Assembly: GCF_001053185.1 (NCBI RefSeq)
Contig: NZ_CSTD01000001.1
Span: 186,001-250,000 of the forward strand
Origin: Mycobacterium bohemicum DSM 44277
Lineage (GTDB): Bacteria > Actinomycetota > Actinomycetes > Mycobacteriales > Mycobacteriaceae
Reading direction: 5' to 3'
DNA: 64,000 nt
Under the pieces are notes generated by a model that was not told the origin of the DNA, ran no database searches, and saw only the letters and a list, made by a program, of their open reading frames with translations. Numbering within the stretch: position 1 is the stretch's first letter; each line of letters starts with the position of its first letter. Below, piece after piece: positions 1 to 7,657 of the stretch. Made by a program: the position numbers and the translations under genes.

Positions 1-1
1 C

Positions 2-475
2 ATCGCCTGCGGCACAGGCATACTCAGCGATCGGATTGAGCGCGAGCTGCGTCCCGAAGAGATTTACGGGGTCGACATGTCCGACGGCATGCTCGCCCAG
101 GCTCGTGCTCGATCAACCCGGGTGCAGTGGTTGCGCGCGCCCGCCGAGCAATTGCCTTTCGCTGACGGCGCGCTCGATGCCGTGGTGACCACCTCGGCAT
201 TTCACTTCTTCGACCAACCCGCGGCCCTGCGGGAGTTCCATCGCGTGCTCGCGCCCGGCGGACTGGTGGCGGTCGCCGCCCTGAGCACACGCCAGCCGTG
301 GCTGCAAGCGCCCAGTCAATGGAAACCTCAACACAACCCGTCGCCTGAGGAGATGCGGGCGCTGTTTAAGGGTGCCGGGTTTGAAATCAGCGATCAGCAC
401 CGCGTTCGGCGTCCGGTGTGGACGTCGATCGTGTCCGACCTGATAACGGTGGGTGTCAAGAGCCGGGCAACCTAG
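2..475 (+). CDS. class I SAM-dependent methyltransferase, 5'-truncated by window edge
   Basis: The reading frame is open from base 2 and already codes for the SAM-binding motif I remnant (IACGTG) and the acidic strand-2 end (YGVDMSDGM), so roughly 40-50 N-terminal residues lie outside the window. The segment PAEQLPFADGALDAVV is the usual motif II/III region of UbiE/Methyltransf_11 enzymes, followed by the conserved FHRVLAPGGLV strand. The substrate cannot be told from the sequence. The frame ends in TAG. A repeat-rich non-coding stretch of more than 600 bases follows, so nothing downstream is co-transcribed. Confidence 0.85.
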   Translation: MACGTGILSDRIERELRPEEIYGVDMSDGMLAQARARSTRVQWLRAPAEQLPFADGALDAVVTTSAFHFFDQPAALREFHRVLAPGGLVAVAALSTRQPWLQAPSQWKPQHNPSPEEMRALFKGAGFEISDQHRVRRPVWTSIVSDLITVGVKSRAT

Positions 476-505
476 GCCGCCTGCCGACGCGGCGGTCCGA
501 CGGCG

Positions 506-578
506 CCGACACCCCGAGCCGCCCAGCGCCGACGGCTTCGCGATTTCCCTGGCGGTGGACGACGGGCACTACCCGTGA
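506..578 (+). pseudogene. 3' remnant of an lpqH-like lipoprotein gene
   Basis: This stretch reads PPSADGFAISLAVDDGHYP followed by a stop. It closely matches the PPSVDGFAISLAVDNGQYQ segment of the intact lipoprotein gene at 23857-24366, but then jumps straight to that gene's terminal Pro-stop, so the last 50 or so codons have been deleted. Homology continues past the stop into the shared 3' flank and the palindromic element at 629-686. There is no start codon or signal peptide. It is a truncated duplicate in opposite orientation to the intact copy, about 23 kb away. Confidence 0.7.
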
Positions 579-628
579 GGGGTCGACGTCCCACCTGTCA
601 CGCTGGTCACGGCTGGAGAAGGACTTGG

Positions 629-686
629 CTTTGTGCCCGCCTCATAGCGACAGGCGCTCCGCTGTCGCTATGAGGCGGGCACAAAG
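629..686. repeat. palindromic repeat element, copy A
   Basis: Two perfect 25-nt inverted arms (629-653 and 662-686; core GCCCGCCTCATAGCGACAG) surround an 8-nt loop. The same arms recur at 23748-23805 with the loop in reverse complement, and shorter at 16112-16190. A half-copy is at 46861-46920. Flanking bases (CTTCTCC, GTGACTGCTGGGG) are shared with copy C, so the repeated unit is larger than the hairpin. It could act as a transcriptional terminator or be a non-autonomous mobile palindrome. Confidence 0.85.
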
Positions 687-713
687 AGGAATCCCAAAGA
701 TCTTGTGACTGCT

Positions 714-966
714 GGGGACTAACGGTTCGCGGGGCACCGCTGCATGACGGCCGCTTCGCCAAGCGGCGAAGCGGCCGTCATGCGGGCCGGGTCTTTACAG
801 CGGAATCCAGACTCCGAAGAAGTTGAAGCCCCACTGGTTGAATCCGGGATTCCACATCGGGGTTTCCTGGTAGCCGTAGTAGTTGATCGGGCCGTACACC
901 CACGGCCGCTTCGCCGCTTGGCGAAGCGGCCGTCATGCAGCGGTGCCCCGCGAACCGTTAGTCCCC
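714..966. repeat. 65-bp perfect inverted repeats flanking part of a broken gene
   Basis: Bases 714-778 and 902-966 are exact reverse complements of each other over 65 nt. Each arm also contains its own internal hairpin (ACGGCCGCTTCGCC with GGCGAAGCGGCCGT). The 123-bp centre holds the C-terminal coding segment of the small secreted protein annotated at 795-1107. The right arm separates that segment from the N-terminal part of the same gene. The outer edge of the left arm adjoins palindromic repeat copy A. Confidence 0.9.
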
Positions 967-1107
967 GGCGGGCGGCGCGCCATGCCCGGCCGCCGGAGCG
1001 GGCGGTGGCCCCGGAGCGGCGCTGGCCGCACCTGCACCGACACCCAACGCCGCGGCGCCGAGGGCACCGGCAATCGCGATCCCCCCGAAGAATTTATTGA
1101 AATTCAT
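795..1107 (-). pseudogene. small secreted Pro/Gly-rich protein, interrupted by an inverted-repeat arm
   Basis: From ATG 1107, preceded by an AGGTGAGGA ribosome binding site, a 49-residue frame (958-1107) encodes a signal peptide (MNFNKFFGGIAIAGALGAAA, cleavage near ASA-AP) and a Pro/Ala-rich start, then stops at TAA 958. After the 65-bp arm the strand resumes in another frame as WVYGPINYYGYQ and then NPGFNQWGFNFFGVWIPL plus stop at 795. The two pieces look like the ends of one small exported protein split by the repeat arm. The N-terminal part could still be translated as a 49-aa peptide. I do not recognise a function. Confidence 0.65.
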
Positions 1108-1363
1108 TGGTCCTCACCTATCTACTAGGAATCTGGCCTGACCCCCTACGGCTTCGACGCTAGGCAGAGTCCCTATGGCTGGGCTTTGAATTACCCATGC
1201 GGAACTTTTAGGTCGCCTCGGGTGTGAGCTCTGGCACGCGACACCCCCCGAGCGGCCGCGCCGCCAGTTCACACTCGGCGCCATCCAGCCCGGGCGGTCC
1301 CACCAGGCCAGGCAAGGCTACGTTTGGTGGTTCGCCGAGCTCACGCTGGATATCGTTGCCGGC

Positions 1364-2077
1364 GTGACCAATACCTCCCACCCGGCCGAACCCCACGTCG
1401 GTTCGGTGTCCTCGAAGTTGAATTGGCTGCGCGCGGGAGTCCTCGGCGCCAACGACGGCATCGTCTCGACGGCGGGCATCGTGGTGGGTGTCGCGGCGGC
1501 GACGGTGCTGCGTGCCCCGATATTGACCGCCGGCAGCGCCGGACTGGTCGCCGGCGCGGTGTCGATGGCCCTGGGGGAATACGTGTCGGTCAGCACCCAG
1601 CGCGACACCGAGAAGGCGTTGCTGATCAAGGAACGGCAGGAATTGCGCGACGACCCGGTCGCCGAACTGGACGAGCTTGCCGCGCTGTACGAGGCGAAGG
1701 GTCTGTCGTCGGCGACCGCGCGCACCGTGGCCGAGGAACTCACCGACCACAATCCGCTGCTGGCCCACGCCGAGGTGGAGCTGGGCATCAACCCCGACGA
1801 GCTGACCAACCCGTTGCACGCGGCATCGTCGTCGGCGCTTTCGTTCGCCGTCGGAGCCATGTTGCCGTTGATTGCGATCCTGGCGCCGCCGACGGCGTGG
1901 CGAATCCCCGTCACGGTGGTGGCCGTCCTTGCGGCGCTGGTGATCACCGGGGCGGTGTCGGCCGGCCTCGGCGGTGCGCCGAAGGGCCGGGCCGTGGCCC
2001 GCAACGTCATCGGGGGCGGTCTCGCGCTCGCGATCACCTACGTGATCGGTCACCTGGTAGGCGCAGCGATTACCTGA
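1364..2077 (+). CDS. VIT1/CCC1-family Fe/Mn transporter
   Basis: The 237-aa product belongs to the VIT1/CCC1 family, membrane proteins that move Fe2+ or Mn2+ across a membrane. The N-terminus carries the family signature region (LRAGVLGANDGIVSTAGIVVG). A second helix with MALGEYVSVSTQRDTE follows, then a hydrophilic Glu/Asp-rich cytoplasmic stretch (about 75-145, metal-binding in the family), and three C-terminal membrane segments. The start is GTG 1364; no strong Shine-Dalgarno is visible. It stands alone, with 120 bp before the next gene. Length is typical for the family. The metal and direction of transport are inferred. Confidence 0.85.
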   Translation: MTNTSHPAEPHVGSVSSKLNWLRAGVLGANDGIVSTAGIVVGVAAATVLRAPILTAGSAGLVAGAVSMALGEYVSVSTQRDTEKALLIKERQELRDDPVAELDELAALYEAKGLSSATARTVAEELTDHNPLLAHAEVELGINPDELTNPLHAASSSALSFAVGAMLPLIAILAPPTAWRIPVTVVAVLAALVITGAVSAGLGGAPKGRAVARNVIGGGLALAITYVIGHLVGAAIT

Positions 2078-2197
2078 GGCCAGACCAATTCGTCTGCACC
2101 CCTGGCGATTCCGGTGTAAGGCGGGCGCGCGCGATGTGCCCGACCGGCGAACTGTAACATCTACTGTTGCCGTTCCGGAGAAAAGGACACCGCGCAA

Positions 2198-3046
2198 TTG
2201 ACCGAGCCGAACACCGTGGCCGACACCGTCGCCCCGGCGGATACCACGCCGTACTTCCTCCGGGACGAAAACCGCTTCGTCCCAAACGAAATCGCCCGCG
2301 GAGGCTGGGGCCCGTCGATCAGCGGCCACGTCGTCGGCGGCCTGCTGGGATGGGCGGTCGAGCGTGCGGTCGACGACCCGCAGCTGCACCCGGCACGCTT
2401 GACCGTCGACCTGCCACGGCCGACTGCCCTGGCGCCCCTGGAAGTGCACACCACCGTGCACCACGACCGGCGGCGCCTGCGCCTGGTCGAGGCCGTCCTC
2501 GTGCAGGCGGGCGCGCCCGTGGCTCGGGCAAGCGCGTTGTTCTTGCGGCGGGGCCCGCAGCCGGACGGGCAGGTGTGGTCGCAGCCGGTGCAGATGCCGC
2601 CGCTTCCGCGCCCGGGCGACGGCTCCCATCAGACCCTGTTCATGCGCACCTACGGTTGGGGCTCGCCCATCCAAAACCCCGATCCCGCATGGCCGCACAC
2701 CCTGGGCCAGAAGTACACCTGGCTGCACGAAACGCGCTCACTGATCGACGACGAACCGCTGAGCGCCTTCACCCGGGCCGCGATGGCCGCCGACATCACC
2801 GCCTCGATCGCCAACTGGGGCACTAGCGCCTTGCAATTCATCAATGTCGACTACACCCTCGCGCTCAGCCGGCTCCCCGACGGGCCACACGTCGGGCTCG
2901 CCTCGTTGACCCATTCCAGCCACGACGGGGTGGCTACCGGTTCGGCGGTCCTCGTCGACGCCAACGGCCCCATCGGCACCGGCGTGTCGGTCGCGATCGC
3001 GCAGTCCGGTTTCCGGCCGCCGTCCGTGGACTCCGTGCCGAGTTGA
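2198..3046 (+). CDS. TesB-like acyl-CoA thioesterase (double hotdog)
   Basis: This 282-aa protein resembles the actinobacterial acyl-CoA thioesterase family built from two hotdog halves. The first half has the GGWGPSISGHVVGGLLGWAVE helix and the second half ends with THSSHDGVATGSAVLVDANG, the usual positions of the acyl-CoA pocket. It probably hydrolyses acyl-CoA to free acid and CoA. The start is TTG 2198, chosen because GGAGAAAAGG lies 11 bases upstream. Only 16 bp separate it from the acyl-CoA ligase downstream, so the two form an operon that can both make and break thioesters. The substrate is unknown. Confidence 0.75.
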   Translation: MTEPNTVADTVAPADTTPYFLRDENRFVPNEIARGGWGPSISGHVVGGLLGWAVERAVDDPQLHPARLTVDLPRPTALAPLEVHTTVHHDRRRLRLVEAVLVQAGAPVARASALFLRRGPQPDGQVWSQPVQMPPLPRPGDGSHQTLFMRTYGWGSPIQNPDPAWPHTLGQKYTWLHETRSLIDDEPLSAFTRAAMAADITASIANWGTSALQFINVDYTLALSRLPDGPHVGLASLTHSSHDGVATGSAVLVDANGPIGTGVSVAIAQSGFRPPSVDSVPS

Positions 3047-3062
3047 CGGTCGGGACACAATC

Positions 3063-4601
3063 GTGGGCACGACGTACTGGTCGTTGATCGCGGATGCCGC
3101 GCGGCGCGAGCCCGATCGGCGGCTGCTCGCCGATGAACACGGCCGCAGCCTCACCACGCGGGAGTTCCGCGATGCCGCGTCGGCGACGGCGGCCGCACTC
3201 GCCGAGCGGGGGGTCGGCGCGGGAACCGTCGTGTCCTGGCAGCTGCCGACGACGCTGGAGACGGTGGTCGTCATGGCGGCGCTGGCCAGGCTCGGCGCCG
3301 TGCAAAACCCGATCATCCCGCTGCTGCGGGAACACGAGGTCGGATTCATCACCGCTCAGCTGGACACCGAATACTTTGTGACCACGGAACATTGGCGTGG
3401 ATTCGACCACGGAGAGCTCGCGCGGACGTTGGCCGCCGACAGGGGGTTGCAGGCGATCACCGTCGACCTGGAAACGGCGCCGGTCGCTGATGCGCTTCGG
3501 CTGCCCGCGTCGAACGCCGAGGCCCTGAGCGCCCCGCCCGGTCCGAGCGACGCGGCCCGCTGGATCTACTACTCGTCGGGAACCACCGCGGCCCCCAAGG
3601 GCATTCGGCACACCGACGCCTCGGTGATCGCCGGGTCGACGGGAGTGGTGGGCATGGTCGGCGCCGGGGACGGCGACGTGGATCCCATCGCGTTCCCGGT
3701 CGCGCACATCGGCGGGGCCGCAATGCTGGCGGCCGCGCTGCTCACCGGCATGCGGCTGGCGTTGTTCGCCGTATTCGACCCGGCCACAACGCCGTTCGCG
3801 ATCGCGGCGCACCGCCCCACGTTCCTGGGCGTGGCGACCCCGTTCTTCGTCGCGTACCTGGAGGCCCAACGGGCTCACGGCGATCGCCCGCTCTTCGCGT
3901 CGCTGCGGGGCTGCCTCGCGGGGGGCGCACCCGTGACCGCCGACCTGGGGCGTCAGGTGCGCGAAACCCTGGGCGTCGCCGGCATCGCGAACGCCTGGGG
4001 CATGACCGAGTTTCCGTGTGCGACGTCGCCGTCGCTCACCGCGGCGCCGGAGGTGCTCGACTACACCGTCGGCCCGCCGGTGGCCGGGGTGAGCGTACGG
4101 GTGGTCGGTGACCGGGAAACCGAACTGCCGCCCGGCCGCGAGGGCGAGCTGCGCCTCAAGGGCCCCCAGTGCTTCCTCGGCTACGTCGACGCCACCCTCG
4201 ATGCCGACGCGTTCGACGCCGACGGCTGGCTGCGCACCGGCGATCTGGGGCTCGTTGATGCCGACGGCAACGTCCGGGTCACCGGCCGGCTCAAGGACGC
4301 GATCATCCGCAACGCCGAAAACGTCTCCGCCCTCGAAGTCGAGAACGCGATCGCCACCCATCCGGTGGTCGCCGACGTCGCCGTCATCGGAGTGCCCGAC
4401 CCGCGGACCGGCGAACGGGTCTGCGCGGTCGTCGTTCCCGAGCCGGGCGAGTTCGTGTCGTTGGAATCCCTGGTCGAACACTGCCGATCGCAGGGCCTGA
4501 GCCGTTACAAGCATCCCGAACGGCTGGTGATCGTCGATACTCTGCCGCGCAACCAATTCGGCAAGGTCCTGAAAAAGGACCTGCGCGACGATCTGGGTTA
4601 G
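3063..4601 (+). CDS. class I adenylate-forming acyl-CoA ligase
   Basis: The 512-aa product is an ANL-superfamily enzyme that activates a carboxylate to acyl-AMP and then acyl-CoA. Visible motifs are the P-loop-like A3 (YYSSGTTAAPKG, about residue 176), A5 (NAWGMTEF), the TGD of A7 (GWLRTGDLG), the hinge GRLKDAIIRNAENVS, and the C-terminal catalytic lysine in NQFGKVLKKDLR. It is FadD-like, closest in style to cyclohexanecarboxylate-CoA ligases. It starts with GTG 16 bp after the thioesterase and its stop overlaps the convergent TIGR03085 gene by 4 bp. The natural acid is unknown. Confidence 0.85.
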   Translation: MGTTYWSLIADAARREPDRRLLADEHGRSLTTREFRDAASATAAALAERGVGAGTVVSWQLPTTLETVVVMAALARLGAVQNPIIPLLREHEVGFITAQLDTEYFVTTEHWRGFDHGELARTLAADRGLQAITVDLETAPVADALRLPASNAEALSAPPGPSDAARWIYYSSGTTAAPKGIRHTDASVIAGSTGVVGMVGAGDGDVDPIAFPVAHIGGAAMLAAALLTGMRLALFAVFDPATTPFAIAAHRPTFLGVATPFFVAYLEAQRAHGDRPLFASLRGCLAGGAPVTADLGRQVRETLGVAGIANAWGMTEFPCATSPSLTAAPEVLDYTVGPPVAGVSVRVVGDRETELPPGREGELRLKGPQCFLGYVDATLDADAFDADGWLRTGDLGLVDADGNVRVTGRLKDAIIRNAENVSALEVENAIATHPVVADVAVIGVPDPRTGERVCAVVVPEPGEFVSLESLVEHCRSQGLSRYKHPERLVIVDTLPRNQFGKVLKKDLRDDLG

Positions 4602-5218
4602 AGGCCCTTCGGCGCTGTCCGGACGGCCTCCACCACCGCGGCGTCCCCGTCGAAGTCCACCCGAGCCTCCCGCCCGACGGCGAACAGCAACAGTTCCTCC
4701 GGCGGCCCGGTGACCGTGACGGCCGGGCCTCGCCCCGCCGTCAGCACCGTCTTGCCTTCCGGGGTGCGCAACGCCACCCGGGCGGGGACCTTAGCCAGCG
4801 TCATCCGGCCCATCAGCGGCAGGGTGCGGCGCAACCTGGCGGCGAGCGCGGGTTCGAGCGTGCGTGGCTCCCAGCCCGGCTGCGCGCGGCGCACATCCTC
4901 GTGGTGGATGAACATTTCGGCGACATTGGCCACCGGGTCGAGCAGCTTGAACGGCGAGTACAGCGGCGGACCCGAGGCGACCTTGTCCAACAGCGCGTCC
5001 CACTCGGACCCGCTGGCCACCTTGTCCTGCACCTTCGCCGTGTGGGAGGCGAAGCGGGGGATCATGATGCCCGGGGCGGTGTCGGGGCGGTACTCCCGGA
5101 TCACGAGGTGCGCGGCCAGGTCCCGCGTCCTCCAGCCCTCGCAGAGGGTGGGCGCATCCGGCCCGACGGCTCGCATGGAGTCGACCAGGGCAGCGCGTTC
5201 GCGTTGAGCAATAGACAT
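4598..5218 (-). CDS. TIGR03085-family putative metal-binding protein
   Basis: The protein belongs to the TIGR03085 group of the DinB/maleylpyruvate-isomerase-like fold. It shows the N-terminal CEGWRTRDLAAHLVIRE motif and the central FIHHEDVRRAQ motif, which supply the histidines expected to bind a metal. The function of the family is not established, although relatives are thiol-dependent. I chose ATG 5218 (MSIAQRERAAL) because family members usually begin there; an upstream in-frame ATG at 5254 would add 12 residues. It is divergent from htpG. A second, more diverged paralogue lies at 33728-34366. Confidence 0.8.
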   Translation of the reverse strand: MSIAQRERAALVDSMRAVGPDAPTLCEGWRTRDLAAHLVIREYRPDTAPGIMIPRFASHTAKVQDKVASGSEWDALLDKVASGPPLYSPFKLLDPVANVAEMFIHHEDVRRAQPGWEPRTLEPALAARLRRTLPLMGRMTLAKVPARVALRTPEGKTVLTAGRGPAVTVTGPPEELLLFAVGREARVDFDGDAAVVEAVRTAPKGL

Positions 5219-5310
5219 CTGTTCAGGGTAGGCGGGTCCCGGAGCCGCGCTCATTGGCGTCTCGGTAAATTTGTGGCGTCATGTCCTCCGAAGGGAGCGT
5301 AAGGAGTCCG

Positions 5311-7251
5311 ATGAACGCGCGTGTCGAGCAGTTGGAGTTTCAGGCTGAGGCACGACAACTGCTGGATTTGATGATCCATTCGGTCTACTCCAACAAGGAT
5401 TCGTTCTTGCGGGAGTTGATCTCGAATGCCTCCGATGCGCTGGACAAGCTGCGGCTGGAAGCGCTGCGCAACAAGGACCTCGACGTCGACACCTCCGACC
5501 TGCACATCCAGATCGAGGTGGACCGGGACGCACGGACGCTGACCGTTCGCGACAACGGAATCGGCATGACCCGCGACGAGGTCGTCGACCTGATCGGCAC
5601 GTTGGCGAAGTCCGGCACCGCCGAGCTACGCCAGCAACTGCGCGAGGCCAAGAACGCCAAGAACGCCAAGAACGAGGCTGCCTCCGACGAATTGATCGGC
5701 CAGTTCGGCATCGGTTTCTATTCGAGCTTCATGGTCGCCGACAAGGTGGAACTGCTCACCCGCAAGGCGGGGGAGAGCGAGGCCACCCGGTGGGCGTCGA
5801 GCGGCGAGGGCACCTACACCATCGAAACCGTCGAGGACGCGCCGCAGGGGACGGCGGTCACCCTGCACCTCAAGCCCGAGGACCCCGAGAACGAGCTGCA
5901 CGACTACACCTCGGACTGGAAGATCCGGAGCCTGATCAAGAAGTATTCCGACTTCATCGCCTGGCCGATCCGCATGGAGGTCGAGCGGCGCGTCCCTGCC
6001 GAGGACGGCGGCGAGGAGACGGTCACGCGCGAGACCGAGACGCTCAACTCGATGAAGGCGCTGTGGGCGCGGCCCAAGGACGAGGTCTCCGAGGAGGAGT
6101 ACAAGGAGTTCTACAAGCACATCGCGCACGCGTGGGACGACCCGCTGGAAATCATCGCGATGAAGGCCGAGGGCACCTTCGAGTACCAGGCTTTGCTGTT
6201 CATCCCGTCGCACGCGCCGTTCGACCTGTTCAATCGCGACGCCCACACCGGCATCCAGCTGTACGTCAAGCGCGTGTTCATCATGGGCGACTGCGACGAG
6301 CTGATGCCGGAATACCTGCGCTTCGTCAAGGGTGTGGTCGACGCACAGGACATGTCGCTCAACGTTTCCCGCGAGATCTTGCAGCAGGACCGGCAGATCA
6401 AGGCGATCCGGCGTCGGCTGGCCAAGAAGGTGCTGTCCACCATCAAGGACATGCAGTCCGAGCGGCCGGATGACTACCGCACCTTCTGGACGCAGTTCGG
6501 CCGGGTCGTCAAAGAGGGTTTGCTATCCGACACCGACAACCAGGAAACCCTGCTGCAGATCTCGTCGTTCGCCTCGACGCACAGCGACGAAGAGCCCACC
6601 ACCCTGGCCGAGTACGTCGGGCGGATGAAGGAGGGGCAGACGCAGATCTTCTACGCGACCGGTGAGACTCGCCAGCAGATCCTGAAGTCCCCACACCTCG
6701 AGGCTTTCAAGGCCAAGGGCTACGAGGTCCTGCTGCTCACCGACCCGGTCGACGAGGTCTGGGTGGGCGTGGTCAGCGAATTCGACGGCAAGCCGCTCCA
6801 GTCGGTGGCCAAGGGCGAAGTGGATCTGGGGGCCGAGGAGGAGACGAGCGACGCCGAGCGGGAGGAGCAGGCGAAGGAGTTCGCCGACCTGCTGACCTGG
6901 CTGAAGGAGACGCTGGGCGATCACGTCAAGGAGGTCCGGCTGTCCACGCGGCTGACCGAGTCGCCGGCCTGCCTGATCACCGACGCCTTCGGCATCACAC
7001 CCGCGCTCGCGCGGCTCTACCGCGCCTCGGGCCAAGATGTTCCGGTGGGCAAGCGGATCCTCGAACTCAACCCGAACCACCCGCTGATCACCGGCCTGCG
7101 CCAGGCCCACCAGGACCGCGCCGACGATCCGTCCGTCGCCGAAACCGCGGAATTGCTTTATGGCACGGCGCTTCTCGCCGAGGGTGGGGCGTTGGAGGAT
7201 CCGGCCCGGTTCGCCGAACTGCTGGCCGGTCGCCTGGCGCGCACGGTGTAG
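5311..7251 (+). CDS. htpG: molecular chaperone HtpG (Hsp90)
   Basis: This is bacterial Hsp90, an ATP-dependent cytosolic chaperone. The N-terminal ATPase carries SNASDALDKLR, DNGIGM and GQFGIGFYS; the middle domain has FIPSHAPFDLF and the catalytic-loop arginine region SLNVSREILQQDRQ; the C-terminal dimerisation domain ends the 646-aa product. ATG 5311 is preferred over the upstream in-frame ATG at 5281 because AAGGAG lies just before it and the protein then begins MNARVEQLEFQAEARQLL as in M. tuberculosis. A short in-frame run (AKNAKNAKN, 9-bp units near 5650) lies in the ATP-lid linker. A single-gene unit. Confidence 0.97.
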   Translation: MNARVEQLEFQAEARQLLDLMIHSVYSNKDSFLRELISNASDALDKLRLEALRNKDLDVDTSDLHIQIEVDRDARTLTVRDNGIGMTRDEVVDLIGTLAKSGTAELRQQLREAKNAKNAKNEAASDELIGQFGIGFYSSFMVADKVELLTRKAGESEATRWASSGEGTYTIETVEDAPQGTAVTLHLKPEDPENELHDYTSDWKIRSLIKKYSDFIAWPIRMEVERRVPAEDGGEETVTRETETLNSMKALWARPKDEVSEEEYKEFYKHIAHAWDDPLEIIAMKAEGTFEYQALLFIPSHAPFDLFNRDAHTGIQLYVKRVFIMGDCDELMPEYLRFVKGVVDAQDMSLNVSREILQQDRQIKAIRRRLAKKVLSTIKDMQSERPDDYRTFWTQFGRVVKEGLLSDTDNQETLLQISSFASTHSDEEPTTLAEYVGRMKEGQTQIFYATGETRQQILKSPHLEAFKAKGYEVLLLTDPVDEVWVGVVSEFDGKPLQSVAKGEVDLGAEEETSDAEREEQAKEFADLLTWLKETLGDHVKEVRLSTRLTESPACLITDAFGITPALARLYRASGQDVPVGKRILELNPNHPLITGLRQAHQDRADDPSVAETAELLYGTALLAEGGALEDPARFAELLAGRLARTV

Positions 7252-7333
7252 CGTCGCGGACCGCCCGGCGGGGTTGGCAGCAAACGTCCAGTTAACGAGA
7301 TTGAAAGCCGTTTGGCTGGGATAATTACTCCCC

Positions 7334-7579
7334 ATGCCTCAGTTTCGAGCCATCGACCCGCACGGCCACGTCGTCGCGTCGAAGGACTTCGCGAGCGCTG
7401 AGGCGGCCTACGCCTGGTTCGTCGACGCCATAGGCGGCAATTCCGAACTGGGTTGGCGGATGGAGGTCGAGGACGACGGGCGGTGGGCGTTCTTCGACGA
7501 CACCCAGGGCTTCACCGCCCCGGTGAGTCACCCTCCAAGGCGACCCCGATTGGCGCGTCCGGCCCCACCTGCCACATGA
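7334..7579 (+). CDS. conserved hypothetical protein, 81 aa
   Basis: This small acidic protein begins MPQFRAIDPHGHVVASKDF and has a compact region rich in Trp, Phe and Asp (AYAWFVDAIGG, GWRMEVEDDGRWAFFDDTQGF), followed by a basic, proline-rich tail of about 20 residues. There is no signal peptide or membrane segment. I recognise it only as a mycobacterial conserved hypothetical. The last 20 codons look less constrained, so the tail may be specific to this strain. It is transcribed in the same direction as htpG, 82 bp downstream, and converges on the NRAMP operon. Confidence 0.6.
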   Translation: MPQFRAIDPHGHVVASKDFASAEAAYAWFVDAIGGNSELGWRMEVEDDGRWAFFDDTQGFTAPVSHPPRRPRLARPAPPAT

Positions 7580-7625
7580 GCTACATGGGCACGGCGGCGG
7601 AACAACCACCCGATCCGCGAATGCG

Positions 7626-7652
7626 CTGCCCCGGGCGAATCGCGGGGGGCAG
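7626..7652. terminator. bidirectional hairpin between convergent genes
   Basis: CTGCCCC (7626-7632) pairs with GGGGCAG (7646-7652) across a 13-nt loop, just before the stop of the minus-strand transporter and downstream of the small plus-strand gene. There is no U-tract, which is common for mycobacterial terminators. Confidence 0.5.
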
Positions 7653-7657
7653 GACAC

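Noticed and set aside
629..686. CRISPR repeat
   Set aside because: Copies are kilobases apart, strongly palindromic over 25-nt arms, with no spacers or cas genes.
5641..5676. Tandem 9-bp AAGAACGCC units in htpG as a variable repeat
   Set aside because: In-frame expansion in a flexible linker of an otherwise normal htpG; of little consequence.
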